This document shows positions 44,333-54,187 of a DNA stretch of 64,000 nt, piece by piece. Source of the stretch: Flavobacteriaceae bacterium (GTDB taxonomy: Bacteria > Bacteroidota > Bacteroidia > Flavobacteriales > Flavobacteriaceae); the NCBI GenBank assembly GCA_017858055.1, contig JAFMCA010000002.1, forward strand, positions 1 to 64,000. The letters run 5' to 3'. Both the position numbers and the translations under genes were made by a program. The notes beneath the pieces were generated by a model. It had not been told where the DNA came from. It made no database searches and was given only the letters and a program-made list of their open reading frames with translations. How positions within the stretch are numbered: the stretch's first letter is position 1; each line of letters begins with the position of its first letter.

Positions 44333-45872
44333 GATTGTAAAAAACTCCTCTGTTTTCGGTTATTTCTTGGGATTGCTTGGTAATTAAATAGGCAATACTC
44401 ACCATATTTCTCAGTTCACAAAGCCCATAGGTTAGTTTGTGTTTATTGTAAATCAGATTGACCTTTTTATATATTTTATCAATTTGATTTTCTGCAAATT
44501 CGAGTCCTTCGTTTGTTTTAAATATCCCAACATATTTGGTCATCAATTGTTGTAATTCAAGCCGCAAGGACTTGATGGATTTAATTTCTGAACTGTTGGA
44601 ATACGAATCCCCATCCCATTCGGGTATCGAGTTATAAAAATCGTGATCGGGGAGTTTTTGCTTTAAGGCCGATTGGACATCCTTCGCGGCTCGTCTAGAA
44701 AAAACTAATGATTCCAAAAGGGAATTGGAAGCCAGTCGGTTTGCACCATGTAAACCGGTCATACTGCATTCCCCGATTGCGTAAAGTCCCTTAAGATTCG
44801 ATTCGCTGGAAGAATTCACTTTAATTCCACCACAAAAGTAGTGTGCTGCAGGAACCACAGGAATGGGGTCTTTAGGCAATTCTATCCCAACACTAGTACA
44901 GGTTTCTAGTATGGTAGGAAAATGACTTTTCCATTGTTTCAAATCAATTTCAGAACCATCGAGCCAAACATAATCTTCTTTTTGTTTTTGGATTTCAGCT
45001 TGAATCCCTCGAGCGACAATATCTCGTGGTGCCAATTCCGCTCTGGGATCATTTTTAAGCATAAAACGCTCTCCAGCCGTATTGAATAATTTTCCACCAG
45101 CTCCACGAAGGGCTTCTGTAATTAAAAAAGTTTGACCGTTGATCTGTGGTTTTAGAGCGGTGGGATGAAATTGCACATAAGGCAGTCGTTCCATCAATAC
45201 TCGGGCGCGATATGCAGCACCTAAACCATCACCAGTAGCAATTTCAGGATTGGTTGTGTGGGAATACAAACTTCCTGCGCCTCCGGTAGAGAGAACCGTA
45301 ATTTTGGCAGTGATTTTGATAATTTTCTCCTCTTCCTGAGAAATTACATAAGCACCATAACAGCGGTTTGCTTTCAACTTCGAATGATGATCAGTGATCA
45401 AATCTACCAAGGTGTGTCTTTCTAGTAGCTGTATATTGGGAAATGTTTTGATTTTTTCAATCAAGGCCTCTTGTATTTGGAGTCCTGTTTTGTCTTTGTA
45501 GTGAACGATTCGTTTTTCGGAGTGCCCTGCCTCATGAGCAAGGTCTAATTTCTGTTTTTTGGTGTCAAATTCAGTACCCCAGGCAATGAGTTCTTGTAAT
45601 CGTTCATTCCCTTCTTCGACTACAAATCTAACAACTTCAGGGTCGCAGGAACCATCGCCTGCGGATAGGGTGTCTTCAATGTGTTTTTCAAAGGAATCTT
45701 TTTTAAAATCAGAGACTACAGCAATTCCACCTTGAGCATAGCGTGTATTTCCCTCATTCAGTTCATTTTTTGAAATAAGCACCATCGAAACCTCGGGATT
45801 TTCCTCAGCGAGATGTATGGCAAAAGTCAAGCCCGAAATACCTGTACCGATAACCAGTATGTCTTTGATCAT
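44319..45872 (-). CDS. nadB: L-aspartate oxidase
   Basis: A 517-residue FAD enzyme that oxidises L-aspartate to iminoaspartate for NAD synthesis. The dinucleotide-binding motif GTGISGLTFAIHLAEE is at the N-terminus. NTRYAQGGIAVV, HEAGHS, TGGAGSLY, QFHPTAL, LITEALRGAGGKLFN and GLHGANRLASNSLLES are conserved active-site segments. It starts two bases after the nadA stop. Confidence 0.96.
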   Translation of the reverse strand: MIKDILVIGTGISGLTFAIHLAEENPEVSMVLISKNELNEGNTRYAQGGIAVVSDFKKDSFEKHIEDTLSAGDGSCDPEVVRFVVEEGNERLQELIAWGTEFDTKKQKLDLAHEAGHSEKRIVHYKDKTGLQIQEALIEKIKTFPNIQLLERHTLVDLITDHHSKLKANRCYGAYVISQEEEKIIKITAKITVLSTGGAGSLYSHTTNPEIATGDGLGAAYRARVLMERLPYVQFHPTALKPQINGQTFLITEALRGAGGKLFNTAGERFMLKNDPRAELAPRDIVARGIQAEIQKQKEDYVWLDGSEIDLKQWKSHFPTILETCTSVGIELPKDPIPVVPAAHYFCGGIKVNSSSESNLKGLYAIGECSMTGLHGANRLASNSLLESLVFSRRAAKDVQSALKQKLPDHDFYNSIPEWDGDSYSNSSEIKSIKSLRLELQQLMTKYVGIFKTNEGLEFAENQIDKIYKKVNLIYNKHKLTYGLCELRNMVSIAYLITKQSQEITENRGVFYNHDYA

Positions 45873-45874
45873 TC

Positions 45875-46870
45875 TTAACTCAGTTTTAGCATTCGTTCAA
45901 TAGGAAGTCTAGCTGCAGCAATAAGTTCTGGTTTCAAGATGATTTCAGGCAGTTCATATACCATACAATTGTATAGTTTTTCAAGTGTGTTCAGCTTCAT
46001 GAAAGCACATTCACTACAAGCGCAGGTATCGTCCTCAACGGGAGCTGGAATAAAAGTTTTAGTAGGGCATCGTTTCTTCATTTCGTGAAGAATTCCTGCC
46101 TCTGTAGCTACAATGTAGGTGTCGGAAGGGTCTTCAATTACAAATCGGAGGAGTCCAGCTGTACTTCCTACATAATGTGCTATTTCTAAAACTGGAGATT
46201 CACTTTCAGGGTGTGCTATGAATTTAGCCTTGGGGTATTGTTTGGCTAATGCCACAATTTTATCAAATGAAAAAGCCTCGTGGACAATACATGAACCCTC
46301 CCATAAGATCATGTCTCTTCCTGTCTCCTTGATCAAATAGCGCCCAAGATTTTTATCAGGAGCAAAGATGATCTCTTGATCTTTGGGAATGCTCTCAATC
46401 ATTTTTACGGCATTGCTTGAGGTACAAACAAGATCACTCAGGGCTTTTATTTCTGCAGAGCAGTTGATGTAAGTGACAACTATCGCCTCGGGATGTTGTG
46501 CTTTAAATGCTGCAAAATCTCCTGGAGGACATGAGTCCGCTAATGAACACCCTGCTTTTAAATCAGGTAAGAGAACTTTTTTTGTCGGATTTATAATTTT
46601 AGCAGTTTCTGCCATAAAGTGAACTCCTGCAAAAACGATAATATCAGCCTCCACTTTTGCTGCCTGTTGTGCGAGGTACAAACTGTCACCCAAGTAGTCT
46701 GCCAATTCCTGTATGGCAGCATCTTGATAGTAGTGCGCAAGCAAAACAGCATTTTTTTCCTTTTTAAGTTTCTGAATTGCGTTAGGCAAATCGAGAGTTG
46801 GATCGATAGGTGATGCAATAAATCCCCTTTTTTTAAGCTGGTTTAGCGTGATGTCGTTATCTTTTTTCAT
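45875..46870 (-). CDS. nadA: Quinolinate synthase
   Basis: A 331-residue 4Fe-4S enzyme that condenses iminoaspartate with dihydroxyacetone phosphate. The three cluster-type cysteine regions are visible in [10 protein letters not shown], in VCTSSNAVK, and in the C-terminal CACSECAFM segment. [20 protein letters not shown] and [11 protein letters not shown] are conserved substrate segments. First gene of the NAD operon, eight bases after truB. Confidence 0.96.
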   Translation of the reverse strand: MKKDNDITLNQLKKRGFIASPIDPTLDLPNAIQKLKKEKNAVLLAHYYQDAAIQELADYLGDSLYLAQQAAKVEADIIVFAGVHFMAETAKIINPTKKVLLPDLKAGCSLADSCPPGDFAAFKAQHPEAIVVTYINCSAEIKALSDLVCTSSNAVKMIESIPKDQEIIFAPDKNLGRYLIKETGRDMILWEGSCIVHEAFSFDKIVALAKQYPKAKFIAHPESESPVLEIAHYVGSTAGLLRFVIEDPSDTYIVATEAGILHEMKKRCPTKTFIPAPVEDDTCACSECAFMKLNTLEKLYNCMVYELPEIILKPELIAAARLPIERMLKLS

Positions 46871-46878
46871 TGCAACAT

Positions 46879-47613
46879 TTAATTACTGGTCACACGTTTC
46901 ATTGTTGATGCGGGTTCATTTAATACACTCATCATGCCAAAAGCATTTTCAATAGTATAAGTTCCGATTTTAGTTCTTCTAAGCTCAGACAAATGACCGC
47001 CCGATGCTAATGCTTTACCAAAATCGTGCGCCAAACTTCGAATATAAGTTCCTTTGCTACATTCAACCCTAAACTCAATTTTTGGTAAATTCATTTGGAG
47101 TATTTCAAATGTGGAAACCGTTACTTTTCTGGATTTAATTTCAGGTTGTAAACCAGCCCGAGCATATTCATACAAGCGTTTTCCATCTTTTTTCAAAGCA
47201 GAAAATACGGGGGGATATTGTTCAATTTCTCCCCTAAATCGCCCCAAAGTCTGCTCAATTTTTTCCCTAGTAATATGTTCCGTAGGAAAATACGCATCAA
47301 TTTCGGTTTCGAGATCAAAAGAGGGGGTGGTTGCTCCTAAGCATAGGGTACCAGTGTATTCTTTGCTTTGGTTTTGATACAATTCAATGGATTTCGTTTG
47401 TTTTCCTGTACAAACCAAAAGTAACCCAGTAGCTAAAGGGTCTAAAGTGCCTGCATGGCCTACTTTTAACTTTTTTAATCCCGTTAGATTTTTAAGGTGC
47501 CAGCGTATTTTGTTGACCACTTGAAAGGAAGTCCAACCTAGGGGTTTGTCTAGAAGGAATACCTGCCCTTCTTGTAGGGATTCTGCGGTAAACGTTTGTT
47601 TAAAAAAATCCAT
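46879..47613 (-). CDS. truB: tRNA pseudouridine(55) synthase
   Basis: A 244-residue enzyme that makes pseudouridine 55 in the T-loop of tRNA. Motifs are [17 protein letters not shown], the catalytic [22 protein letters not shown] and the [16 protein letters not shown] segment. The ATG at 47613 is preferred over a TTG eight codons earlier that would lie in the end of uppP. Even so the gene overlaps the uppP 3' end by 14 bases. Confidence 0.95.
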   Translation of the reverse strand: MDFFKQTFTAESLQEGQVFLLDKPLGWTSFQVVNKIRWHLKNLTGLKKLKVGHAGTLDPLATGLLLVCTGKQTKSIELYQNQSKEYTGTLCLGATTPSFDLETEIDAYFPTEHITREKIEQTLGRFRGEIEQYPPVFSALKKDGKRLYEYARAGLQPEIKSRKVTVSTFEILQMNLPKIEFRVECSKGTYIRSLAHDFGKALASGGHLSELRRTKIGTYTIENAFGMMSVLNEPASTMKRVTSN

Positions 47614-48391
47614 AGATAAGCGTAAATCCTCCAACAATAAAACAATAAAAACTAAAATACTTCAACTGACTTTTTTTAACAAGAGCAATCATCCATTGAC
47701 ATGCAAAAACACCTGTAATAAAGGAAGCAAGAAATCCAACAAACAAAGGCAGAACCTCCATCTGTAAGGGAATCCCATCAAAATCAAGGAGCGATTTTGC
47801 CATACTTCCAAAAATAAGGGGGAGTACCATGAGAAATGAAAATTGAGCAGCTTTTTCTCGATCAATTCCCAAGATAAGTGCTCCTGCGATAGTAGAACCA
47901 CTTCTTGATATACCTGGTAGGATGGCTGTTGCTTGAACTATACCAATATAAAATGCTTTGAGCGTACCTATTTCGCCATTGGCTTTGGATGTTTTGTCAG
48001 CCCCAAAGAGGATAAGTCCTGTGAGCAAAAGCATGCTCCCTACCAAGATTAGATTTTGATCAAATAAGGAAGTAATCTGTTCTTCCAAAAACAAACCTAC
48101 CAAAACAGCGGGAATCATGGAAATAATAATTTTAATCGCAAAAGCGTGGCTTTCATTTTTTCTTGGAACAAAAAGACCTTTGAAAATCCCCACAATTTCT
48201 TTTCGAAAAACGACTATAGTGCTCAAAGCTGTACCTACATGGAGGGCTATGGTTAAAAATAAACTTTCCTGACCTAATGCATTCAATCCAAATAAGGCTT
48301 TTCCAAGTTCGAGATGTCCGCTGGAAGAGATGGGTAAAAACTCAGTAAGTCCCTGTACAACACCTAAAACAAAGGCTTCAATTACACTCAT
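47600..48391 (-). CDS. uppP: Undecaprenyl-diphosphatase
   Basis: A 263-residue inner-membrane protein of the UppP/BacA family that recycles undecaprenyl pyrophosphate for cell-wall synthesis. The signature segments GVVQGLTEFLPISSSGHL at the N-terminus and ILPGISRSGSTI in the middle are present, as are seven to eight membrane segments. Its start overlaps the DUF3098 gene end by four bases. Confidence 0.96.
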   Translation of the reverse strand: MSVIEAFVLGVVQGLTEFLPISSSGHLELGKALFGLNALGQESLFLTIALHVGTALSTIVVFRKEIVGIFKGLFVPRKNESHAFAIKIIISMIPAVLVGLFLEEQITSLFDQNLILVGSMLLLTGLILFGADKTSKANGEIGTLKAFYIGIVQATAILPGISRSGSTIAGALILGIDREKAAQFSFLMVLPLIFGSMAKSLLDFDGIPLQMEVLPLFVGFLASFITGVFACQWMIALVKKSQLKYFSFYCFIVGGFTLIYGFF

Positions 48392-48633
48392 TTTTTCGGT
48401 GTTTCTCTGGTTAATATGGAATACATAGCAATTCCAAAACCGATAAGCACTAAAGTAGGTGCTAAACGAATACGTCTAAAGTTAAAAATAGCTTCGTTAA
48501 AATAATTGGGGTCATCACTGCCTCCGCCAGTCATCAAAATAAATCCCAGGGCGATCACAAATAAGGCAAGAAATAGAAATTGGTAATTTCGTTTTCCAAA
48601 TAAAAATTTCTTTGACGAAGGTTTTGGATTCAT
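48388..48633 (-). CDS. DUF3098 small membrane protein
   Basis: An 81-residue protein with two membrane segments (about 15-34 and 55-73) and the segment MTGGGSDDPNYFNEAIFNFRRIRLAPTL shortened here to its features: a GGGSDDP loop and an FRRIRLAP motif. These match DUF3098, a family found next to uppP and ftsX in Bacteroidota. The function is unknown, and its conserved place suggests cell-envelope work. Confidence 0.85.
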   Translation of the reverse strand: MNPKPSSKKFLFGKRNYQFLFLALFVIALGFILMTGGGSDDPNYFNEAIFNFRRIRLAPTLVLIGFGIAMYSILTRETPKK

Positions 48634-48642
48634 AGGGCAAAT

Positions 48643-49521
48643 TTAATAAATGGCATCTGACTTTAAATTTAAATAGCGTTGAGTAGCAAAAAAAGTACTG
48701 ATTCCAGTAATTCCGATTCCCAAAACGAGTACACCTCCAAAAACAATTCCTAACTCAAGGGGCTGATCTAGCATTTTAAGTTCTGGAAATCGTTGGTTGA
48801 TTTTGACAAAAACAAGACTCAATCCGATTAATGCAATCAGGGAACTCATAATACCCAATCGCAAATGTGTCCATATGAAGGGTCTTCGAATAAAGGATTT
48901 AGTTGCCCCAACCAATTGCATGGTTTTGATAATAAACCGTTTTGAATAAATGGATAATCGGATGGAACTGTTAATGAGTAAAAGAGCAATGCCGATAAAA
49001 AGTAGCGTGGTTATCATAAGAATGTATGAAATCCGCAAAATATTTTCATCGAGTAGCGTAACTAAAGGCTGATCAAAAACGACCTCATCCACAAAATCTG
49101 CGGTTTCTAGTTCTCGTTGGGTTTGGGTTAGACTAAGAGTATTTACATAGGCTGCATTGAAATAAACATCTACAGCATTGAGCAGGGGATTGTATCCTAA
49201 AAACTCTAAAAAATCTTCACCGATGTCTCTAGCATATTGGGCTGCGGCTTCCTCTTTGGATATATAATTCACAGATTTTGTAGCGGGATCCAGTTGGATT
49301 TTCTTTTGCAATTGGGTGATTTCAATGTCTTTCGCACTATCCTTCAGATAGACCGTCATTACAATTTGTTCTTTGAAGTAGGAAGCTACCTTTCTCGTGT
49401 TTAGCAAAAACAAACCTAAGACTCCTACGAAAAATAATACAAGACTGATGCTTACCACTACGGAAAAATACCCTGTGAGAACCCTTCTTTTTTGAAATTT
49501 TTCTTGAAAGCTTTTAGACAC
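48643..49521 (-). CDS. ftsX: Cell-division protein FtsX
   Basis: A 292-residue membrane protein with an N-terminal membrane segment (about 20-42), an extracytoplasmic domain and three C-terminal membrane segments. YISKEEAAAQYARDIGEDF and the permease segment MQLVGATKSFIRRPFIWTH are typical of FtsX. In other bacteria FtsX with FtsE controls peptidoglycan hydrolases at division. No ftsE is adjacent. It is the first gene of a long minus-strand run that extends through uppP, truB and the NAD genes. Confidence 0.9.
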   Translation of the reverse strand: MSKSFQEKFQKRRVLTGYFSVVVSISLVLFFVGVLGLFLLNTRKVASYFKEQIVMTVYLKDSAKDIEITQLQKKIQLDPATKSVNYISKEEAAAQYARDIGEDFLEFLGYNPLLNAVDVYFNAAYVNTLSLTQTQRELETADFVDEVVFDQPLVTLLDENILRISYILMITTLLFIGIALLLINSSIRLSIYSKRFIIKTMQLVGATKSFIRRPFIWTHLRLGIMSSLIALIGLSLVFVKINQRFPELKMLDQPLELGIVFGGVLVLGIGITGISTFFATQRYLNLKSDAIY

Positions 49522-49582
49522 TGTGAATGTTTATGTAAAAATAGGAAAGAATTGTAAGACGGCAACTTAGATAAAATAATCT

Positions 49583-49613
49583 TTTTACCATTCGATCAAT
49601 AAGCGTATTTTTG
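49583..49613 (+). promoter_or_regulatory. Putative leuS promoter
   Basis: The -7 element TATTTTTG at 49606-49613 is an exact TAnnTTTG. A TTTT at 49583-49586 lies 19 bases upstream, the usual spacing for a -33 box with one mismatch. Initiation would fall about 27-30 bases before the GTG start chosen for leuS. Confidence 0.45.
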
Positions 49614-49646
49614 TGCCTTTCTACATCATCCAATATCATAAAACAA

Positions 49647-52463
49647 GTGGGATACGATTTCAAGAATATTGAAAAAAAATGGCAGGCTTATTGGGCAAAA
49701 AACCAAACGTTTAAGGCGAGCAACCATTCGGAAAAACCAAAATTTTACATCTTGGATATGTTTCCTTACCCTTCAGGGGCAGGGCTGCATGTAGGGCATC
49801 CTTTGGGCTATATCGCCAGTGATATCTATGCACGTTTCAAAAGACACCAAGGGTTTAATGTCCTTCATCCCCAAGGATATGACTCTTTTGGATTACCTGC
49901 AGAACAATATGCTATTCAAACAGGACAACATCCCGCTAAAACCACTCAAGAGAATATAGATCGTTACCGCCAGCAATTAGATCAGATGGGATTTTCATTT
50001 GATTGGAGTAGAGAGGTGCGGACTTCAGAACCTGATTTTTATAAATGGACTCAATGGATTTTTCTCCTTCTATTTGATCATTATTATTGTAAAAATACCG
50101 ATAAAGCTCAACCCATAAGTTCCTTGATCGCCCTTTTTGAAAAGCACGGAAATAACAAGGTTAATGCGGTTTGTGACAGTTCAGTAGAACATTTCTCAGC
50201 TGAACAATGGAGGAGCATGACATCTCAACAGCAACAACACCTTCTTTTGTCCTATCGTCTAGCGTATTTGTCAGAAACGGAGGTGAATTGGTGTGCAGAT
50301 CTGGGAACGGTACTAGCAAATGACGAAATCATTAATGGAGTTTCCGAGCGTGGGGGCTATCCCGTAACGAAGAAAAAAATGAAGCAATGGAGTATGCGTA
50401 TTGGAGCATATGCCGAGCGTTTGCTTCAGGGATTAAATCAAATAGATTGGCCCGAATCCCTAAAAGAAATGCAGCGAAATTGGATCGGGAAATCCATTGG
50501 GGCTAAAGTTTTTTTTCAGATCGAAGGGCATAATAAGAAAATCGAGGTTTTTACTACCCGTCCTGACACCATTTTTGGAGTAACCTTCATGACCCTTGCT
50601 CCCGAGTTGGATTTGGTTCAAGAGATTACCCAACCTGAACAGAGAAAGGCTGTTGAGGCTTATATTCAAGAAACCCAAAAAAGGACGCAGCGGGAGCGTA
50701 TGGCAGATGTAAAGAACATTACGGGGGTATTTACGGGAAGTTATGTATTGCATCCGTTTACTCAAGAACGCATTCCCATTTGGATTGGAGACTATGTGCT
50801 TGCAGATTATGGAACTGGAGCAGTGATGGCAGTACCCTGTGGTGATCAGCGCGATTATGAATTTGCCAAGGAATTCAACATTCCTATTAAAAATATATTT
50901 CAAGGGGTTTCTGTTGAAAAGGAGGCCTTCGAAGACAAGGGATCGACAATTATCGATCACTCTGATTTTCTAACAGGGCTTGCTTACAAAGAAGCGATGC
51001 AATCCGTAATACAAGCTTTAGAGAAAAAAGGATGCGGTGAGGGCACTACTAATTACCGACTCCGAGATGCAATTTTTAGCAGACAGCGGTATTGGGGAGA
51101 ACCCATCCCCATGTATTACAAAGACCAGTTGCCCCAGCCTCTTGAGTTGAAACATTTGCCCTTACACTTGCCTGAAGTAGAAAAGTATTTACCCACTCCA
51201 GAAGGAGCACCACCACTAGGGAATGCACCCTATTGGGCGTGGGATACCGTCAATGAAAAGGTAGTTGAAAATTCACGAATCGATAACAAATCCGTTTTCC
51301 CTCTGGAGCTGAATACCATGCCCGGTTGGGCAGGAAGTTCTTGGTATTTTTATCGTTATATGGATGCTTCCAATTCGGATACTTTCGCAGGAAAGGAAGC
51401 GGTGAAGTATTGGAAAGAAGTCGATTTGTATTTAGGGGGAAGTGAACACGCTACGGGACATTTATTGTATTCGCGTTTTTGGCAAAAATTCTTATATGAT
51501 CTGGAGCTATTGCCCGTTGAAGAATACGCCAAAAAGTTAATCAACCAAGGAATGATACTCGGAACTTCAGCCTTCGTTTATCGTAAGCCCGGCACCCAGA
51601 CCTTCCTTTCCAAAGACGCAATACCGGAGGGGGTTCAAATGGAACCGATACGTGTCGATGTCAACCTCGTGAACAGCGCAGATGAATTAGATATTGAAGC
51701 GGTAAAACAATGGCAACCTCAATTTCAAAATGCTGATTTTGAATTAAAAAATGGGGTTTATAAAGTGGGTAGGGAGGTTGAAAAAATGTCCAAATCAAAA
51801 TATAATGTTGTTAATCCCGATGCCATTTGTGAACAATATGGAGCCGATACATTACGGATGTATGAAATGTTTTTGGGTCCTATAGAGCAAGCAAAACCCT
51901 GGAATACAGCAGGGATCTCTGGAGTCCACAACTTTTTAAAAAAATATTGGCGTTTGTTTTACGACGACCAAGAATGGCTAGTCCACGAGCAACAACCTTC
52001 TAATAAGGAACTTAAAATTCTACACGAAACCATTAAAAAAATCACTTTTGACATTGAGCACTTCTCATTCAATACTTGTATCAGCGGTCTGATGATTTGT
52101 GTGAATGAATTAACGACTTTAAAGTGCCATAGTAAAGCTATTTTAAGTCCTTTAACCCTTTTACTCTCTCCTTTTGCTCCTCATTTAGCTGAAGAAATTT
52201 GGGAACGACTGGGGAACAAAACGGATATCTCTCGGGTAGAGTTTCCTGTTTTCGAGGAAGGGTATTTGGTTGAGGACACCAAAAACTACCCGGTTTCATT
52301 CAATGGTAAAATGCGTTTTACTCTGGAGCTTTCCTTACAATTGGATCAGAAAGGGATACAAGAAGCGGTGTTGAATGACACGCGAACTTCAGAATATTTA
52401 GAAGGCAAAACACCTAAGAAATGGATTATTGTCCCCAATAAAATCATCAATATTGTCTTTTAA
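49647..52463 (+). CDS. leuS: Leucyl-tRNA synthetase
   Basis: A 938-residue class I synthetase. The HIGH-type motif is HVGH at about 48-51 in MFPYPSGAGLHVGHPLGY, the editing domain contains FTTRPDTIFGVTFMTLAPE, and KMSKS is at 713-717. The C-terminal anticodon-binding and added domains follow. The GTG at 49647 gives the family's N-terminus (GYDFKNIEKKWQ). A TTG 12 codons upstream lies within the -7 promoter element and is not used here. Length fits the family in Bacteroidota. Confidence 0.96.
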   Translation: MGYDFKNIEKKWQAYWAKNQTFKASNHSEKPKFYILDMFPYPSGAGLHVGHPLGYIASDIYARFKRHQGFNVLHPQGYDSFGLPAEQYAIQTGQHPAKTTQENIDRYRQQLDQMGFSFDWSREVRTSEPDFYKWTQWIFLLLFDHYYCKNTDKAQPISSLIALFEKHGNNKVNAVCDSSVEHFSAEQWRSMTSQQQQHLLLSYRLAYLSETEVNWCADLGTVLANDEIINGVSERGGYPVTKKKMKQWSMRIGAYAERLLQGLNQIDWPESLKEMQRNWIGKSIGAKVFFQIEGHNKKIEVFTTRPDTIFGVTFMTLAPELDLVQEITQPEQRKAVEAYIQETQKRTQRERMADVKNITGVFTGSYVLHPFTQERIPIWIGDYVLADYGTGAVMAVPCGDQRDYEFAKEFNIPIKNIFQGVSVEKEAFEDKGSTIIDHSDFLTGLAYKEAMQSVIQALEKKGCGEGTTNYRLRDAIFSRQRYWGEPIPMYYKDQLPQPLELKHLPLHLPEVEKYLPTPEGAPPLGNAPYWAWDTVNEKVVENSRIDNKSVFPLELNTMPGWAGSSWYFYRYMDASNSDTFAGKEAVKYWKEVDLYLGGSEHATGHLLYSRFWQKFLYDLELLPVEEYAKKLINQGMILGTSAFVYRKPGTQTFLSKDAIPEGVQMEPIRVDVNLVNSADELDIEAVKQWQPQFQNADFELKNGVYKVGREVEKMSKSKYNVVNPDAICEQYGADTLRMYEMFLGPIEQAKPWNTAGISGVHNFLKKYWRLFYDDQEWLVHEQQPSNKELKILHETIKKITFDIEHFSFNTCISGLMICVNELTTLKCHSKAILSPLTLLLSPFAPHLAEEIWERLGNKTDISRVEFPVFEEGYLVEDTKNYPVSFNGKMRFTLELSLQLDQKGIQEAVLNDTRTSEYLEGKTPKKWIIVPNKIINIVF

Positions 52464-52544
52464 TTTTGTTTTGTAAAGCATACGTTAAAATTTAAAAATA
52501 GCATTCGAAAGACCTGAATTGTATTATTTTTACAAAAAAAAATC

Positions 52545-53237
52545 ATGGGAACTTATTACTTAATTATTATTGTCATTTCACTGGCGAGTATGTGGGTGAG
52601 TAGTACTCTCAAAAGTAAATTCAAAACCTACTCTCAAAAACAGTTACGCAACGGCATGTCGGGTAAAGAGATTGCTGAAAAAATGCTATCGGATCACGGA
52701 ATTCGTGATGTCAAGGTGGTATCCGTTCGAGGTTCTTTAACAGACCATTACGATCCTAGAAACAAAACTGTGAATTTAAGCGATTCAGTTTACAACGAAC
52801 GCAATGCCGCCGCCGCTGCAGTAGCCGCTCATGAATGCGGTCATGCAGTTCAACACGCACAGGCCTACCAATGGCTTCAACTCAGATCTACTTTAGTGCC
52901 TATGGTTAGTGTGGCTTCAAACTTATCCATGCTTGTGATCATCGGAGGATTAGTGTTGATGCAGATTGTCCCTTACGGTTTTACTATTGCCGTGATCGGT
53001 GTCGGTCTTTTTGGTGTAGGTACGCTTTTTAGTTTTATCACCCTTCCCGTAGAATACGATGCCTCAAATCGAGCCTTGGATTGGCTTCAACGAAAAAACA
53101 TGGTTTCCAAAGAGGAGCTTGCAGGCGCTCAAGATGCTTTAAAATGGGCAGCTCGTACCTATGTAGTTGCTGCGTTAGGATCATTAGCCACCTTAGTTTA
53201 TTTCGCTTTCCAAGTTTTTGGTGGGAGAAGAGATTAA
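52545..53237 (+). CDS. Membrane zinc metallopeptidase, YugP-like
   Basis: A 230-residue inner-membrane protein with the zinc motif HECGH at 96-100 within AAHECGHAVQHA. Membrane segments lie at about 4-20, 115-160 (two) and 205-224. The family is widespread, is probably a membrane protease and is often called neutral zinc metallopeptidase. The substrate is unknown. Confidence 0.88.
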   Translation: MGTYYLIIIVISLASMWVSSTLKSKFKTYSQKQLRNGMSGKEIAEKMLSDHGIRDVKVVSVRGSLTDHYDPRNKTVNLSDSVYNERNAAAAAVAAHECGHAVQHAQAYQWLQLRSTLVPMVSVASNLSMLVIIGGLVLMQIVPYGFTIAVIGVGLFGVGTLFSFITLPVEYDASNRALDWLQRKNMVSKEELAGAQDALKWAARTYVVAALGSLATLVYFAFQVFGGRRD

Positions 53238-53239
53238 AG

Positions 53240-53710
53240 TTAAAGACGGATCTGTCTGTTAAGTTGTTGTTGAAGGGAAATAAAGGTTTCTGTTCTGGAC
53301 ACGCCTTCCACGGATTGAATCTTTTTGTTGAGTAACTCCATCAAATGTTCGTTATCTCTACAAAGTATTTTTACAAAAATGCTCCAATTCCCTGTGGTGT
53401 AATGGCATTCAATCACTTCATCAATTTGTTCCAATTGCTTAACAGCCTCAGGATTACGAATCGCTTTATCTAAATAAATTCCGATGAAAGCCATGGTTTT
53501 GAATCCCAATATTTTGGGGTTCAAAATGATTTGAGATCCAGAAATTACTTCTGCTTTTTCGAGTTTTTTCAAGCGTTGATGAACCGCTGCACCCGATATG
53601 CCAGTTGCTTTTGCAATAGCCATGATGGGCGTGCGCGCATCCTGGGTTAATAATTTTAGAATGATTTTGTCAATCCCATCGATTACAATGGTTTGTTCGG
53701 ATATTTTCAT
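53240..53710 (-). CDS. Lrp/AsnC-family transcriptional regulator
   Basis: A 156-residue regulator. The N-terminal winged helix-turn-helix is at about 10-60 (DKIILKLLTQDARTPIMAIA, ISGAAVHQRLKKLEKA), and the C-terminal RAM domain binds amino acids and makes oligomers. Target genes are not evident from context. It is convergent with the metallopeptidase gene and divergent from the DUF423 gene. Confidence 0.92.
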   Translation of the reverse strand: MKISEQTIVIDGIDKIILKLLTQDARTPIMAIAKATGISGAAVHQRLKKLEKAEVISGSQIILNPKILGFKTMAFIGIYLDKAIRNPEAVKQLEQIDEVIECHYTTGNWSIFVKILCRDNEHLMELLNKKIQSVEGVSRTETFISLQQQLNRQIRL

Positions 53711-53805
53711 TTATAAATTCTTTTTCTTTTTTTACTTTAAATTATATGGTTTAATCTAATTTCTGTTTTAAATTTAAAACAAAATAACAAATTAATATCG
53801 ATTTC

Positions 53806-54186
53806 ATGAACAGAAAGATTCGACTCTTTGGAAGCCTTATGATGTTGGTTGGGGTTGTATTAGGGGCTTTGGGCAGTCATGTTTTTAAAAGTGTTCTTCC
53901 TTCAGCTGCACTAGAAAGCTTTCATACTGGACTTGAGTATTTGATTTATCATGCTTTAGCTTTACTTCTACTCTCGAATTTTGAATTTCACTCAGAGAAA
54001 AGAAAAATGATAGCTGTTTATTTCATGGTTTTTGGTGTCCTACTCTTTTCAGGAAGTATTTTTTTATTGAGTTTCAAAAGTCTGATCCCAATAAATATCA
54101 GTTGGATGGGACCACTAACTCCTTTGGGTGGTTTTTTATTGATCGCAGGCTGGGGACTTACTGCTTTTAATTTTTTAAAAAAATAA
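53806..54186 (+). CDS. DUF423 membrane protein
   Basis: A 126-residue inner-membrane protein with four hydrophobic segments. GVVLGALGSHVFK near the N-terminus, HTGLEYLIYHALALLLLS, FSGSIFLLSF and TPLGGFLLIAGW are the family's conserved segments. Function is unknown. It ends one base before the convergent hemD stop. Confidence 0.88.
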   Translation: MNRKIRLFGSLMMLVGVVLGALGSHVFKSVLPSAALESFHTGLEYLIYHALALLLLSNFEFHSEKRKMIAVYFMVFGVLLFSGSIFLLSFKSLIPINISWMGPLTPLGGFLLIAGWGLTAFNFLKK

Positions 54187-54187
54187 C

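Noticed and set aside
50460-50960. Open frame of 166 codons opposite leuS
   Set aside because: It lies inside the conserved editing-domain coding sequence on the other strand and looks like a coding shadow.
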